From Saccharomyces paradoxus (lineage: Eukaryota; Ascomycota; Saccharomycetes; Saccharomycetales; Saccharomycetaceae): a DNA stretch of 64,000 bases. Each line of letters starts with the position of its first letter. Position 1 is the stretch's first letter. Under the pieces are notes generated by a model. It was given only the letters and a program-made list of their open reading frames with translations, had not been told where the DNA came from and did no database searches. The translations under genes were made by a program, and so were the position numbers. The stretch lies in NCBI RefSeq assembly GCF_002079055.1, contig NC_047488.1, forward strand, positions 744,001 to 808,000. Reading direction: 5' to 3'. This document shows positions 1 to 10,990 of the stretch, in pieces.

Positions 1-521
1 TGTTTGATCATACTAATATAGAAGGCACCACCTTCCGAAAGTGCGTCAACTTTCGTTACGGTCAAGGAGGTTCCATCTATACAGATGAACCCTTTTTCTA
101 CTATGTACTTAAAATACTCTTGGTCTCTTAATTGAAACCCAAAAATAATCGAATTGCCTTCAGGTCTCCTTGAGACAATATTAGCAACAGTATCTACATG
201 GCCCTGTACATAATGGCCACCGAACCTCACGTCTTGAGATACCGCTCTCTCTAAGTTAACTTTGGTGCCTTGGATCCAGGAAGCGACGTTGCTTCGTTTC
301 ATAGTTTCTGGTGATATCCCAACCTTGAAGGACTCATTATCAAACTCGGTTACAGTGAGACATACCCCATTCACGGCTATTGAATCTCCAATGTGACAAT
401 CAGTAAGAATACTTCCCGCACTGCCGATGGTAATAGAGACACCTTGGCCTCCACTTTCAGAGTCATCGTACGGATTATTTTCCAAAACGGTCCCTATGCA
501 TTCTACGATACCAGTGAACAT
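1..521 (-). CDS. RIB5: Riboflavin synthase (partial, C-terminus off the window)
   Basis: Last enzyme of riboflavin synthesis: it dismutates two 6,7-dimethyl-8-ribityllumazines to riboflavin and a pyrimidinedione. The reverse strand reads from an ATG at 521-519 into the typical N-terminal MFTGIVE motif of riboflavin synthase. The frame stays open to the window edge, giving about 173 of the usual 238 residues. The first lumazine-binding repeat is complete (with the VGDSIAVNGVCLTV-type motif) and most of the second is present. The match to S. cerevisiae Rib5 is near-identical. It diverges from POP4 across a 775-bp spacer. The 3' end lies outside the window, so integrity of the last quarter is unknown. 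Confidence 0.96.
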   Translation of the reverse strand, partial: MFTGIVECIGTVLENNPYDDSESGGQGVSITIGSAGSILTDCHIGDSIAVNGVCLTVTEFDNESFKVGISPETMKRSNVASWIQGTKVNLERAVSQDVRFGGHYVQGHVDTVANIVSRRPEGNSIIFGFQLRDQEYFKYIVEKGFICIDGTSLTVTKVDALSEGGAFYISMIK

Positions 522-1083
522 TGTGCTATAGTTACGATCTCACCCGTTATTTGACATGTACATCGGAAAGAGCGTCCTTTTATACTGTTTGGATATGAAA
601 TATGACTAACAGATGGTTTACTAACTTCCGTGGAAATTACAGAAAAAAGGAAAAGAAAAGAATTGGTACCCGGCCAGCACATGGGCGGCTATTTTAGTTT
701 TATATGAATCAACCTTGAAGACGATGGTATTTTCACAGCATACTTGGAGCCTAAAATAATTACTAAGAATCGCTCCTTAAGAGGCAACAGAAATGAACCA
801 TGGTTGGCGTTAATACATATGCGGCGAAAGCTAATTAAAATTGGTGGTTATAATCAAAACATCATAAAAATATATAGGTTATTTTTGAGCTTTTTGATAA
901 TAGAGATATTATGGCAGGGTGAATAGTTTTTACCAGCACAATATCACTTTTAGAATCAAAGTAAATCTTTGGATACGACAAAAAATGCGCAATTTTGGAT
1001 TTCTACAAAAAATTTGTGCACAGGTTTGCAAAACTAAGGATTGATGGCAGCGTTGGGAGCAGTTAAAGAAATTTATTCTCCGT

Positions 1084-1113
1084 GGTTGCGGTTGCGGTTG
1101 CGGTTGCGGTTGT
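1084..1113 (+). repeat. GGTTGC hexamer tandem repeat, five units
   Basis: Four perfect GGTTGC units are followed by one GGTTGT, about 180 bp upstream of the POP4 ATG. The other strand reads as alternating Pro-Gln codons inside a spurious minus-strand frame. The length probably varies between strains; that is inference. Confidence 0.9.
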
Positions 1114-1158
1114 GGTGGTCTTGTTGCTGTTACTTTTGTATCGAATTCATGCGTTTTA

Positions 1159-1166
1159 TTACCCGG
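1159..1166. promoter_or_regulatory. Reb1-type binding site
   Basis: TTACCCGG is an exact match to the Reb1 general regulatory factor consensus. It lies 138 bp upstream of the POP4 ATG, a usual distance for a site that sets a nucleosome-free promoter. Occupancy is inferred. Confidence 0.6.
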
Positions 1167-1296
1167 TCCCATGATTGATGAAAAATGATATTCAAAATGC
1201 TATGGCAAATATACTCGATGACTTTGTATAGACGGAGAACAATGATCTGTAAACACTGAAGAAATAATCCCTACTTGGGCCTCTGTATTTTCTGCA

Positions 1297-2136
1297 ATGG
1301 ATAGAACTCAGACGTTTATTAAAGAATGCCTTTTCACGAAATGCCTGGAGGATCCTGAAAAACCCTTTAATGAAAAGAGATTTCAAGATACGTTGTTGTT
1401 GCTACCAACCGATGGCGGATTGACTTCTAAGCTTCAGAGACAACAAAGGAAATCGAAGCTAAACCTTGACAATTTGCAAAAGGCTTCTCAGTCAGAAAGC
1501 GTAGACAAGCAGCTGGAAAAAAAAAATTACCGAAGAATCAACAAGAACTCTAAAATCGCATTAAGAGAATACATCAACACTTGTAAAAAAAGTACGGAAA
1601 AATGTCTGAAATTAGCACACGAAAATAAGATCGCTAATAAGGAAGATCTTCTACACTACATAGAAGAGAAGCACCCAACAATATATGAATCGTTACCACA
1701 ATACGATAGTTTCGTACCGATGTATAAGGAACTATGGGTTAACTATATTAGAGAACTTTTGAATATTACAAAGAACTTAAAAACGTTCAATGGGTCATCA
1801 GCATTATTAAAATTATCTATGGCAGACTATAATGGTGCACTGTTACGTGTCACAAAGAGCAAAAATAAGACTCTAATAGGCCTTCAAGGCATTGTGGTCT
1901 GGGACTCTCAAAAATTTTTCATAATGATTATCAAGGGCAATCTGATAGACCAAATAAAGTGCATACCAAAAAAGGGCACGGTATTTCAATTTGAAATCTC
2001 AATATCGGATGACGATGATTCGGCATTGAGGTATAGTATTCTTGGCGATAGATTCAAATACAGAAGTGTTGATCGTGCGGGTAGGAAGTTCAAAAGTCGT
2101 CGCTGCGATGATATGCTATATTATATACAGAATTAG
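1297..2136 (+). CDS. POP4: RNase P / RNase MRP protein subunit Pop4
   Basis: Shared subunit of nuclear RNase P (5' maturation of tRNA) and RNase MRP (rRNA processing); archaeal and eukaryotic Rpp29 family. The 279 residues equal the S. cerevisiae length. The Rpp29 core is the C-terminal part (about residues 165-260), with a small beta-barrel pattern around GLQGIVVWDSQKFFI and ending in a basic RFKYRSVDRAGRKFKSRR segment. The N-terminal half is lysine-rich and helical, as expected for the eukaryotic extension. The start is the first ATG of the frame. It converges on SHG1 with only 9 bp between the stop codons. Confidence 0.96.
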   Translation: MDRTQTFIKECLFTKCLEDPEKPFNEKRFQDTLLLLPTDGGLTSKLQRQQRKSKLNLDNLQKASQSESVDKQLEKKNYRRINKNSKIALREYINTCKKSTEKCLKLAHENKIANKEDLLHYIEEKHPTIYESLPQYDSFVPMYKELWVNYIRELLNITKNLKTFNGSSALLKLSMADYNGALLRVTKSKNKTLIGLQGIVVWDSQKFFIMIIKGNLIDQIKCIPKKGTVFQFEISISDDDDSALRYSILGDRFKYRSVDRAGRKFKSRRCDDMLYYIQN

Positions 2137-2145
2137 TAAGAACTA

Positions 2146-2574
2146 TTACGTATGTCCAATTGTTTCCTCTTCATAAGAGTCCAACGTTTCCTGAAGTTGT
2201 CCCTTTATCATTTCCAATAGTTTGGGATCCTGTAACTTGGAGTGTACATACTCGTCTAATTCAAACCTCTTCGTAGCATCACCATTATCCATATCTATTT
2301 TACTACTCAATTTTGAGTACTTGTCTTTGACCAACTGTGATTCAATCAAAGCACTGGTCAGCCCTCGATTTTTAAATATTAATTCTTCGTCTTCGTTAAC
2401 CATTTCTTTTACGGTACTGGCAACTCTTTCCCGAAGCACTTGCTCAAATGATTCACTATTCTTTTCTGTACTATCCCATGGATTGGATAATATTTCTCTT
2501 TTCAGCTTGTCAAAATGTCCCTCTTTCTTATACTTTTCTGACAACTTTTTACTATCTTCTTCATTATAAGCCAT
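2146..2574 (-). CDS. SHG1: COMPASS (Set1 complex) subunit Shg1
   Basis: Non-core subunit of the Set1/COMPASS histone H3 Lys4 methyltransferase, acting in the nucleus. It is 142 residues, the S. cerevisiae length. The BOD1/SHG1-type helical domain spans roughly residues 12-75 (KKEGHFDKLKREILSNPWD, then a hydrophobic helix through VASTVKEMVNEDEELIFKN). The rest is acidic and likely disordered. The extreme N-terminus is the least conserved part compared with my memory of the S. cerevisiae protein. Its stop codon faces that of POP4 9 bp away, so the 3' UTRs must overlap. Confidence 0.93.
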   Translation of the reverse strand: MAYNEEDSKKLSEKYKKEGHFDKLKREILSNPWDSTEKNSESFEQVLRERVASTVKEMVNEDEELIFKNRGLTSALIESQLVKDKYSKLSSKIDMDNGDATKRFELDEYVHSKLQDPKLLEMIKGQLQETLDSYEEETIGHT

Positions 2575-2802
2575 TTTCTGATCCTAAATTGGCCTTCACT
2601 CCCTTAGACTGCGTTATGGTTTCACTAAATAAAGAACAGATTTTCCTAGATATTATTTCTCTAGTACCTCTCGTTTGCAAGATGTAAGTAAGAAAAATAA
2701 AGCAAAAAAAAAGGTCATTGAGTTAATACAACGATAAGTGTTCAATGTTGGAGCGGCAAACGGTGCATGACCTCAGCTTAAGGCGTAGTTTACTTTATAC
2801 TC

Positions 2803-4869
2803 ATGTCGGTTGAGGAGGCTGTTGCCAGATATAGAGATGTTATAAGCCACCTAGCAACTGGCAATTTAAGGCAGATTGCCATGAAGTCAGAAAAATTGGC
2901 CCAGATCATTGCATCCTCAAAAAGTACCGTTCGCTTTCATCATAAAGCCCGCAGTGGTAAAACAGTAATATATAAATCCATCAAGAAAGCTCTACTTTCC
3001 AATGTTACATCTCTATCTCCCGAGTTTTCCTCAGAAACTGATGTTCTGCAATTCCTCCATTTAAATTTTGTATATCAAACTCGTTTTCAAGCTTTAAGTG
3101 GACAAATAAAGAAATATTGTGGCATGAAGATATACTATGAGTTAAAGTTTGCAGCGATCGATCACTTAGAAACCGAAGCACAAACTACCGGCTTGACACT
3201 CTTAAGATTTTGGGCGACATCTTTGGATGAATTTATTAGAAAAGAACATTGGATAGATAATGGATCCGAGTTTCAAATTTTTTACAGGCTAATGGTTGAT
3301 TATTCGTCTTGGAAATGGGATTCAGATATTGAAAGACAACACTACTTCATGTGCCAATTTCGCAGCAAACTCAAAGAATGCTTGGTGGACTTTTACGAAA
3401 ATTTTGATCTTCAAAAATCCAGCAAACCTCTGGAAGAACTCATTATGCCTTGGGAAAAGCTCGTTTATGTCGCCAATTATATAGATGCATTCACTGGAGA
3501 GCAAGTTAGGATAGACGGTGCCGAATTATTCTGGACATTCAAAAATCTTGTTTTCTCCTCCATTTCCTCTATTGTTCTTAGGTTAGATGACCTTCAGAAT
3601 ATATTCAGCGCATTCCAGCATTACGGTAAGGACACGTTAGTTCAAGACTTTGCGCGCGTACGATCTTTAAAGTGGGATAGTAATGATAAGGTCGAAAGCT
3701 TGATTCGTGCCCTCATTTTTAATGATATGTTTCCTTATTTTAATCGGGAACAAGTAAGAACGAAGGGAGATGGTATATATTTCTTGCGCTTATTGAGGAA
3801 AAACTTCAAGAGAAAGATCAATGGCGTTAAAGAATTTCATATTCAAGTGATGAAGTACTTGAATTCCCAATTTAAGAATAATTACAACTCGTTGATGACA
3901 TCATTAAAAATTCAAAATAGAAAACAAAGTCTGAATATGGTTCGTTCTGCTTCAAAGGATGGTAGCAAAACTAATGTGCTTCTTTCGCCTATCGATGAAT
4001 ATTCACATTTTGTTGATAATGATGAACCTTTGTGGCAAGACAAACTATATCCGAAGATATACACGAATGAGCAAACCCTTACATTTGATACATCAGCTAT
4101 ATTTGATTCTCATAAGATATACGCAATATTATCATTACTGCGATACTACTTACCTGAGAAAAGAAAGTTTTTTCGGATTTATTACTTGCCAAGTATTTTT
4201 AAAAGGATTTTATATTACGGTACGAAGTTTGCTCAGCTATATTTCAAGGAAGGTTGCTTGGAACGACTGGTTATAGAATATCTCAAGATTCTAGAACCCT
4301 CTTTGGCTCATGCGGTAGACAAATTGATTAAGTCTAGCATAGAATCACTCAAAAATGTAACACTAACAAGTGATGATAAAACCTCTTCAGGCGTCATTCT
4401 TTTGCCCCAGAAAGAATTTAGTTCACTTTCTGAAGTAAACAAAGGCTTCAATGAACCATTTTGGCCTAACCAGTCATTTGCGAATAGTTGGCCCGATCTC
4501 GCGAATAAGCAATTGAAGACGGGCCAAGTTTTGCAAGATGCATTTGCATTCCACCTTTTTGAAATTGAACTACCGATTGTTATCAACAATACAAAGGGTA
4601 CGCATCTGAAACTTGTTTCTAACATGTGCACCACAAGCATATTGTACTTATATAATGAAGCTGATTCCTTATCATTAATTACCATACAAGAAAAATTAGC
4701 TGTTTTACCGACAGGTAAACGAAATGAGATCCTATTGAACAATTTGAATAGGCTAACAAAATTGAAGCTGTTATTGTTGAAAGAGAACGAAGAAGGGCAA
4801 AAGTTTTACACGTTTAATTTTAAGTACAAAAATACTGGTCAGAAATCGTCGGTTATAAGGCTTATCTAA
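2803..4869 (+). CDS. YBR259W: Uncharacterized YBR259W ortholog, divergent cullin-like
   Basis: The product is 688 residues, the same length as S. cerevisiae YBR259W, for which I know no assigned function. The C-terminal half follows the cullin pattern by eye: a segment like the cullin FYxxyLakRLL helix (FFRIYYLPSIFKRIL, about residues 456-470), then an E-rich Lk helix (CLERLVIEYLKIL), then WPxxxxxxxWPDL near 563, and then a segment resembling the cullin-homology winged helix (LKLVSNMCTTSILYLYNEADSL and the following helix, about 609-655). The protein ends soon after, so the C-terminal WHB domain with the Nedd8/Rub1 acceptor lysine is missing. The N-terminal half is helical and could be degenerate cullin repeats. 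Expression, length conservation and synteny support a real gene; the cullin link is my inference. Confidence 0.93.
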   Translation: MSVEEAVARYRDVISHLATGNLRQIAMKSEKLAQIIASSKSTVRFHHKARSGKTVIYKSIKKALLSNVTSLSPEFSSETDVLQFLHLNFVYQTRFQALSGQIKKYCGMKIYYELKFAAIDHLETEAQTTGLTLLRFWATSLDEFIRKEHWIDNGSEFQIFYRLMVDYSSWKWDSDIERQHYFMCQFRSKLKECLVDFYENFDLQKSSKPLEELIMPWEKLVYVANYIDAFTGEQVRIDGAELFWTFKNLVFSSISSIVLRLDDLQNIFSAFQHYGKDTLVQDFARVRSLKWDSNDKVESLIRALIFNDMFPYFNREQVRTKGDGIYFLRLLRKNFKRKINGVKEFHIQVMKYLNSQFKNNYNSLMTSLKIQNRKQSLNMVRSASKDGSKTNVLLSPIDEYSHFVDNDEPLWQDKLYPKIYTNEQTLTFDTSAIFDSHKIYAILSLLRYYLPEKRKFFRIYYLPSIFKRILYYGTKFAQLYFKEGCLERLVIEYLKILEPSLAHAVDKLIKSSIESLKNVTLTSDDKTSSGVILLPQKEFSSLSEVNKGFNEPFWPNQSFANSWPDLANKQLKTGQVLQDAFAFHLFEIELPIVINNTKGTHLKLVSNMCTTSILYLYNEADSLSLITIQEKLAVLPTGKRNEILLNNLNRLTKLKLLLLKENEEGQKFYTFNFKYKNTGQKSSVIRLI

Positions 4870-5054
4870 CAACAGTAAGACAGTGAGTTGTAACTTGACC
4901 TGTTCTGCAGCAAATTATTATGAAATAGTACAACAGAATACTTCTTTTCTCAGTATATAATTTTTCCTTTTTTTTTACTTATATTTGATAAACAACGTCA
5001 ACGTACGTACAACTGGAAGTTAGAGATGGGATAGAAGGATTATAAGCAATATGC

Positions 5055-7055
5055 TTATTCGGGTTCGAAAGCTTGGTCCGAGACCTCCAATAATACTTCC
5101 ATTGCCATAATTTGAAAATTTACATCATTTGCATCATCTGGATTTGCAGGCGCAATAGTAGGTCCCCAAATTATACAAAGAGCCCTTAAATTCATTCTAT
5201 TTTGGGCTTCATGTGCCAACACCCTTTTCAGATGGAAAACAAGGGCCCTTAACGTCCAGTATTGTGCATCGGGTAGATTATAAATTAGCCCATGCATAAA
5301 ATTTTTTCTTGTTGTCGGATCTTCTATTTGCAGACAAACCTTGATCTCCGAAGATAGAGCCTTCGGTAATACGCTATCAGGCAGCGATGCAAAAAAAGTT
5401 TTCAGTAGTGATCCTACTAAATAAATATCCGAGTCAGAATGTGGCTTTGATGGTACAATCATGGAAATGTTTGCAGGATCCTTATCAATCTCCTCCTTCA
5501 ACTTGCTGACATCAAGTACATTTGCCGACTTTCTATAGATCCCTTCTTGATCAAGACCAAATTTATCAATGACGTATATGCACTGGCGCACTATCGCAGG
5601 GACCATGTCTTGTTCGAATTCTATCAATGATTCTAGCGGTACACCAAATGTCTTGAAATTTTTCTGAACACCGGGTGGCATATTGTTGTTCGTTTGAATG
5701 TGAGAAATCGGGCGGTCCGAATCCAAAGAGTTAATCAGTTCTTCTGGGATTTGCGGACTGTTGTTACCAGGATCCAAAGTCTTTGTTATAGATGATGTGG
5801 TGTCACTTGTTACAATGGAAGAGGACGGCGACATAGCGCCAGCCGCGGTGTTGGTAGAAGAGATAGATGAACCCATAGTGGGTGGTAGTTGTTTGTTGGT
5901 ATTTAATGACGGTGTAGCACTGTTAGAATTGGCACCCGGAACAGCCGCGGCGTTATTACTACTGCTCAAAAATGGAGATTCATTATGGGTAGAGATCATT
6001 CTTTTCGGGATGGAGTTTCTTGAGGGATCCACGGCAAATTTTGGAGGACTCTTATTTTTCTGGCCATGGTTCATTGATGGATGCTTTTTATATGATACCG
6101 GGATCAAGTTTTTGTTAATCAATAGGGAATGTTTTCCCGTTTGATTATATTTGTTCAGAAACCCGTAAAGATCACGTTCGTTGGAAACAGAGCCAGCAAA
6201 TGACTTCATCGATTTAGTGGAGTCTAATGGGCTTATTGTAACGCCTGTATTTAAGATTAAATTTTCTGTCCATATCGTGTATTTCTGCAATTGGATAGTC
6301 ATCGCTGTGTCTACTTCTAGGATCAAATCTTTCAATTCTTGAACAATTCTAGGCCTCTCCTTCGTTATAAACGTGTTTCTTAAAGAATTAGAATGATCTA
6401 CCTTTTGCTTATATTCAAGATCGGCATTATCGATTTTTCTTAACAATTCTTCTTCTTGTTCTTTCGTAGTTTTAGACCCTCTCAAGGTCAGTCTTGTTTT
6501 TGTTGGATCGGTCATTCTTAATTTGTCCCAATCTTGACATAACGAATTGTAGCGAGACTGCGCCTTTTCTGCGCTATGTATAGCATCGGAAACATCCTTT
6601 TCTAGTCTTTTGCTGTTCTCCTTGACAGACTTTCTTAGTTTCGTCATCGTCAATAAAAGACTACTAATCTCTGAATACATTTTCTGTAAGGCAGTGATAT
6701 AACTCTGCTTCACCTGGGCCATCTTGCCATCGAACCCCAACACTTCGTGAATCATCTTTTTTAAGGATGAATATGTGGAACCGTCGACGTTAAAAAAATG
6801 CTTGTATTGCTTGGAAAGCTCCTGGACGTGTTCTTCTTCAAAAACGTATTTCTTTCTAATAAATTTCATAAACTCTTCGCAAGTCAACAACGACTGCTTC
6901 AAACGACTCAACAAAGCATTAATTGCCACATCGGAATTTAGCACCTTCTTGATCTCTGGCGCATTGAAAAGGTGCGCCAAATCTTCACCGCCACCATTAT
7001 GTGACGACCTCGCACTTACTGCGGTACTAGTTGGTTTCTTTGCAGTCTCTTCCAT
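5055..7055 (-). CDS. RGD1: Rho GTPase-activating protein Rgd1 (F-BAR + RhoGAP)
   Basis: GTPase-activating protein for Rho3 and Rho4, acting on actin polarity, cytokinesis and the cell-wall stress response. It has 666 residues, as in S. cerevisiae. An F-BAR domain with long coiled-coil helices covers about residues 25-290. A Ser/Thr/Asn-rich linker runs to about 470, and a RhoGAP domain fills about 480-660. The catalytic arginine finger is Arg508 in GIYRKSA, and the conserved LKxFxxxLPxxxLP-type motif follows ([15 protein letters not shown]). The gene appears intact. It lies head-to-tail with TAE1 on the minus strand. Confidence 0.97.
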   Translation of the reverse strand: MEETAKKPTSTAVSARSSHNGGGEDLAHLFNAPEIKKVLNSDVAINALLSRLKQSLLTCEEFMKFIRKKYVFEEEHVQELSKQYKHFFNVDGSTYSSLKKMIHEVLGFDGKMAQVKQSYITALQKMYSEISSLLLTMTKLRKSVKENSKRLEKDVSDAIHSAEKAQSRYNSLCQDWDKLRMTDPTKTRLTLRGSKTTKEQEEELLRKIDNADLEYKQKVDHSNSLRNTFITKERPRIVQELKDLILEVDTAMTIQLQKYTIWTENLILNTGVTISPLDSTKSMKSFAGSVSNERDLYGFLNKYNQTGKHSLLINKNLIPVSYKKHPSMNHGQKNKSPPKFAVDPSRNSIPKRMISTHNESPFLSSSNNAAAVPGANSNSATPSLNTNKQLPPTMGSSISSTNTAAGAMSPSSSIVTSDTTSSITKTLDPGNNSPQIPEELINSLDSDRPISHIQTNNNMPPGVQKNFKTFGVPLESLIEFEQDMVPAIVRQCIYVIDKFGLDQEGIYRKSANVLDVSKLKEEIDKDPANISMIVPSKPHSDSDIYLVGSLLKTFFASLPDSVLPKALSSEIKVCLQIEDPTTRKNFMHGLIYNLPDAQYWTLRALVFHLKRVLAHEAQNRMNLRALCIIWGPTIAPANPDDANDVNFQIMAMEVLLEVSDQAFEPE

Positions 7056-7246
7056 CTTATGTATATTGTTTTTCTTTCAGTCTTCCGAGAACGTATGTTT
7101 TTACATTACATACTATTTTATTCACATTCTTTATTTTTTAGGTTCTTTTTCCATAAATATCGAAAAAAAGTCTATATAATGGCACAAATAATGCAATGCC
7201 GGCACAAGAAAAGGGCGTATCTATATAAGTCCGTGTATCTGTGATT

Positions 7247-7954
<708 letters not shown>

Positions 7955-8136
7955 TTATGTATTCTTTTCTTGGAGATGGTCTTCGCATCCATGTATTCTA
8001 CCAGAGTGAAAAATGTTAAATAAGAATTAAATTTTTCTTCTCATATTTTTTCTGAGTATAAAGTTTCTACACAGAGTCGTTAATATAGTTTATATACATG
8101 AGTATGTTCGTTACAATAGGGAAAACGGGAAGCTCG

Positions 8137-8454
8137 TTAGGTCTTACCCCAGGAATAGATCCAATCGACAGAGTTTCTTATTTGCTCGTTCCAAATGTCT
8201 TTCATGCTCTCCCCCATGGTTCTGGTCCATGCAGTGCCATTATCCATCACAACTTGTTTGCGCTTGGCCCCCCCAGGTACCACTTCTTTTCTATCCATCA
8301 GGTATTGTACCTGATGATCTTGTTTTAACCATGTAGCATCGTGATCATAGAAGTAGCCATTGTTACTGAATCGGTAAAGATAGAAAACAGAGCCGATTAC
8401 CCCCACAGAGAGAGTCCACTTTACAGATCTTGCTAACGGACCCAGTTTTAACAT
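8137..8454 (-). CDS. MIC12: MICOS complex subunit Mic12
   Basis: Small subunit of the mitochondrial MICOS complex, which holds cristae junctions at the inner membrane (formerly AIM5). It is 105 residues, against 106 as I recall for S. cerevisiae. One membrane segment lies near the N-terminus (about residues 11-28, WTLSVGVIGSVFYLYRF). A soluble tail ends in the conserved SVDWIYSWGK. The promoter is shared with SHM1, another mitochondrial gene, and holds a CCAAT/Hap-type site. Confidence 0.93.
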   Translation of the reverse strand: MLKLGPLARSVKWTLSVGVIGSVFYLYRFSNNGYFYDHDATWLKQDHQVQYLMDRKEVVPGGAKRKQVVMDNGTAWTRTMGESMKDIWNEQIRNSVDWIYSWGKT

Positions 8455-8555
8455 GATTCTCTCCGTTATTCACTGATTCTTGGTCCACTTTCATCCCCCC
8501 TGCTCACCAAAATAGAACATAAAGAGACTCATTTTTTTTTTTTTGGGCATTTCGC

Positions 8556-8563
8556 TTATTGGT
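8556..8563. promoter_or_regulatory. CCAAT-type Hap2/3/4/5 site
   Basis: TTATTGGT matches the TNATTGGT consensus of the Hap2/3/4/5 activator exactly. It sits 102 bp from the MIC12 ATG and 115 bp from the SHM1 ATG, between two divergently transcribed mitochondrial genes. A role in respiratory control is inference. Confidence 0.45.
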
Positions 8564-8670
8564 GGTGGATGAGAAAAAAATATTAAAAGCCATCGCCCTC
8601 TGGGAGAAGAGCAACCTATCAAGAATCATCAAGCCAACACTTCCACACCCAGTCTCACAGTCTTTCAATC

Positions 8671-10143
8671 ATGTTATCCAGAGCCTCTGCATTGGCCAAA
8701 TGTATGGCAACCGTTCATCGTCGTGGGTTACTCACCAGTGGTGCACAATCGCTAGTCTCCAAACCAGTCTCAGAAGGAGATCCAGAGATGTTTAACATCT
8801 TGCAACAAGAACGTCACAGACAAAAGCACTCTATCACCCTTATCCCATCAGAAAACTTTACTTCGAAGGCCGTCATGGATTTGCTAGGTTCTGAGTTGCA
8901 AAACAAGTACTCTGAAGGTTATCCAGGTGAAAGATACTACGGTGGTAATGAAATCATCGATAAGTCCGAATCCTTGTGTCAAGCAAGAGCTCTGGAACTT
9001 TACGGGTTAGATCCTGCCAAATGGGGCGTTAACGTTCAACCATTAAGCGGGGCACCTGCCAATTTGTACGTTTACTCTGCTATCATGAACATCGGTGAAA
9101 GATTAATGGGATTGGATTTGCCAGATGGTGGTCACTTGTCTCACGGGTACCAACTGAAGTCAGGAACGCCAATTTCTTTCATTTCCAAGTACTTCCAAAG
9201 TATGCCATACCATGTTGACCACACTACCGGGCTGATCGATTATGATAACTTGCAAATGTTGGCCAAGGCATTCAGACCAAAAGTGATTGTTGCCGGTACT
9301 TCCGCGTACTCGAGATTAATAGATTACGCTAGATTTAAGGAAATATCTAAAGAATGTGGCGCGTACTTGATGAGTGATATGGCACATATTTCTGGTCTGG
9401 TGGCTGCCAATGTTGTTCCATCTCCTTTTGAACACTCTGATATTGTTACCACGACCACCCATAAGTCCTTGAGGGGCCCAAGAGGTGCTATGATTTTCTT
9501 CAGAAAGGGTATCAAATCTGTCACCAAAAAGGGCAAAGAAATCCCATATGAGTTGGAAAAGAAAATCAACTTCTCCGTGTTCCCAGGACATCAAGGTGGC
9601 CCTCATAACCATACTATCGGTGCGATGGCAGTAGCATTGAAGCAAGCCATGTCTCCTGAATTCAAAGAATACCAACAAAAAATTGTCGATAACAGCAAAT
9701 GGTTTGCTCAGGAACTAACCAGGATGGGTTATAAGTTGGTTTCTGGCGGTACCGATAATCACTTGATTGTCATTGACTTGTCTGGTACTCAAGTGGATGG
9801 TGCCCGTGTGGAAACTATCTTGAGCGCTTTGAATATCGCTGCTAATAAGAACACCATCCCAGGTGATAAAAGTGCTCTCTTCCCCTCTGGTCTGAGAATC
9901 GGTACTCCAGCAATGACCACCAGAGGGTTTGGTCGTGAAGAGTTTTCTCAAGTCGCCAAGTACATTGATTCTGCTGTTAAGTTGGCTGAAAACTTGAAAA
10001 CTTTGGAACCAACAACAAAACTAGATGCAAGATCAAGGCTCAATGAGTTCAAGAAGTTGTGTAATGAATCTAGTGAAGTCGCTACCTTGTCTAAAGAAAT
10101 TTCCAACTGGGTGGGTCAATATCCTGTCCCAGGTGATGCCTAA
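8671..10143 (+). CDS. SHM1: Mitochondrial serine hydroxymethyltransferase
   Basis: PLP enzyme that converts serine and tetrahydrofolate to glycine and 5,10-methylene-THF (and the reverse) in the mitochondrial matrix. It is 490 residues. The first ~25 residues form a basic presequence rich in Arg, Ala and Ser without acidic residues. The SHMT signature [14 protein letters not shown] carries the PLP lysine, Lys265. [11 protein letters not shown], which binds the cofactor, and GHQGGPHNH are present. Only about ten residues differ from S. cerevisiae Shm1 as I recall it, so this is one of the most constrained genes here. Its stop is 34 bp from the convergent YPT10 stop. Confidence 0.98.
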   Translation: MLSRASALAKCMATVHRRGLLTSGAQSLVSKPVSEGDPEMFNILQQERHRQKHSITLIPSENFTSKAVMDLLGSELQNKYSEGYPGERYYGGNEIIDKSESLCQARALELYGLDPAKWGVNVQPLSGAPANLYVYSAIMNIGERLMGLDLPDGGHLSHGYQLKSGTPISFISKYFQSMPYHVDHTTGLIDYDNLQMLAKAFRPKVIVAGTSAYSRLIDYARFKEISKECGAYLMSDMAHISGLVAANVVPSPFEHSDIVTTTTHKSLRGPRGAMIFFRKGIKSVTKKGKEIPYELEKKINFSVFPGHQGGPHNHTIGAMAVALKQAMSPEFKEYQQKIVDNSKWFAQELTRMGYKLVSGGTDNHLIVIDLSGTQVDGARVETILSALNIAANKNTIPGDKSALFPSGLRIGTPAMTTRGFGREEFSQVAKYIDSAVKLAENLKTLEPTTKLDARSRLNEFKKLCNESSEVATLSKEISNWVGQYPVPGDA

Positions 10144-10177
10144 GTAATTTTGAATTAAAAACATATACCTTTATGTA

Positions 10178-10777
10178 TCAACATATGCAACCGCCGCCGC
10201 TTCTTTCCTTATTTATTTCTAGTATATTTCCCTGTTCATTGTCCTTTGGCAATATCTTGAACTGATTTTCGGGAACCAAACTGATTATTATTTTATTCAG
10301 CGCATCGAAATTGTATCCTGTCTTTGCGCTGACGGCAACGTACGGCAGACCCTGTAACTCCGCCGGTATAGCCAGTTCGCCTGAATGCTCTTCACAGACT
10401 AAATCATACTTATTTCCAACGAGGATCACTTGCGTTCCTTGCGCACGGTCCTGTAAATCTTGAAACCATGTCTTTGCACACTGCAGACTGGATACAGAAC
10501 CCAATTCGAATACGAGCAAAGCAATATTTGCATCTCGATAATACATCGGCACTAGTGATTTATACCGTTCCTGGCCTGCTGTGTCCCATATCTCCATATG
10601 AATACGTTTTTCCGCAGAGGCGCCATTAGAAGGAACTTCGATTGTCTTGGTGATGAACGCCGCACCTATCGTAGCCGCATGTTTTGCTAGGAACTTGCCC
10701 GATTTGAGCCTAGTCACTATACTGGTCTTCCCCACTGACGAATCTCCTAGCAGCACCACTTTGATGGTTGCTTCCAT
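10178..10777 (-). CDS. YPT10: Rab-family GTPase Ypt10
   Basis: Small Rab GTPase implicated in Golgi/endosomal transport. It is 199 residues. The P-loop is GDSSVGKT at 11-18. The switch II motif [11 protein letters not shown], the base-binding VGNKYD and the VSAK motif are all present, so it should bind and hydrolyse GTP. The C-terminus Gly-Gly-Gly-Cys-Ile-Cys is a CXC double-geranylgeranylation signal. It is divergent from TSC10 across a 213-bp spacer. Confidence 0.96.
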   Translation of the reverse strand: MEATIKVVLLGDSSVGKTSIVTRLKSGKFLAKHAATIGAAFITKTIEVPSNGASAEKRIHMEIWDTAGQERYKSLVPMYYRDANIALLVFELGSVSSLQCAKTWFQDLQDRAQGTQVILVGNKYDLVCEEHSGELAIPAELQGLPYVAVSAKTGYNFDALNKIIISLVPENQFKILPKDNEQGNILEINKERSGGGCIC

Positions 10778-10990
10778 ACTCGTAGTCCTCCGTGCTTTGT
10801 GTTATTTGTATTTTCTGGAGTATTTTTACTATCATTGTTCCTTAACGTGAAACGTAAGGCTAAAAAACAATAAACGACAAAAAAAAAACAAAAAATTGAA
10901 AAATGAAGAGAAGTTTCTCTGTGTTTCGTAGAAGCGACTATATAAGATTGCCTCGAAAAGACAAATTGTAAGTATAATCCTTTGGAGGTG

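Larger units (their letters stand above)
522..1296. other. RIB5-POP4 divergent intergenic region
   Basis: This 775-bp spacer holds the promoters of RIB5 and POP4. It contains a Reb1-type site, a GGTTGC hexamer tract (both listed separately) and poly(A/T) runs. The open frames here (744-926 plus, 930-1172 minus) are low-complexity or short and look non-coding. Confidence 0.8.

Noticed and set aside
930-1172. 80-codon minus-strand frame with Pro-Gln repeats upstream of POP4
   Set aside because: The protein-like repeat is just the GGTTGC hexamer array read on the other strand; the rest has no coding character.
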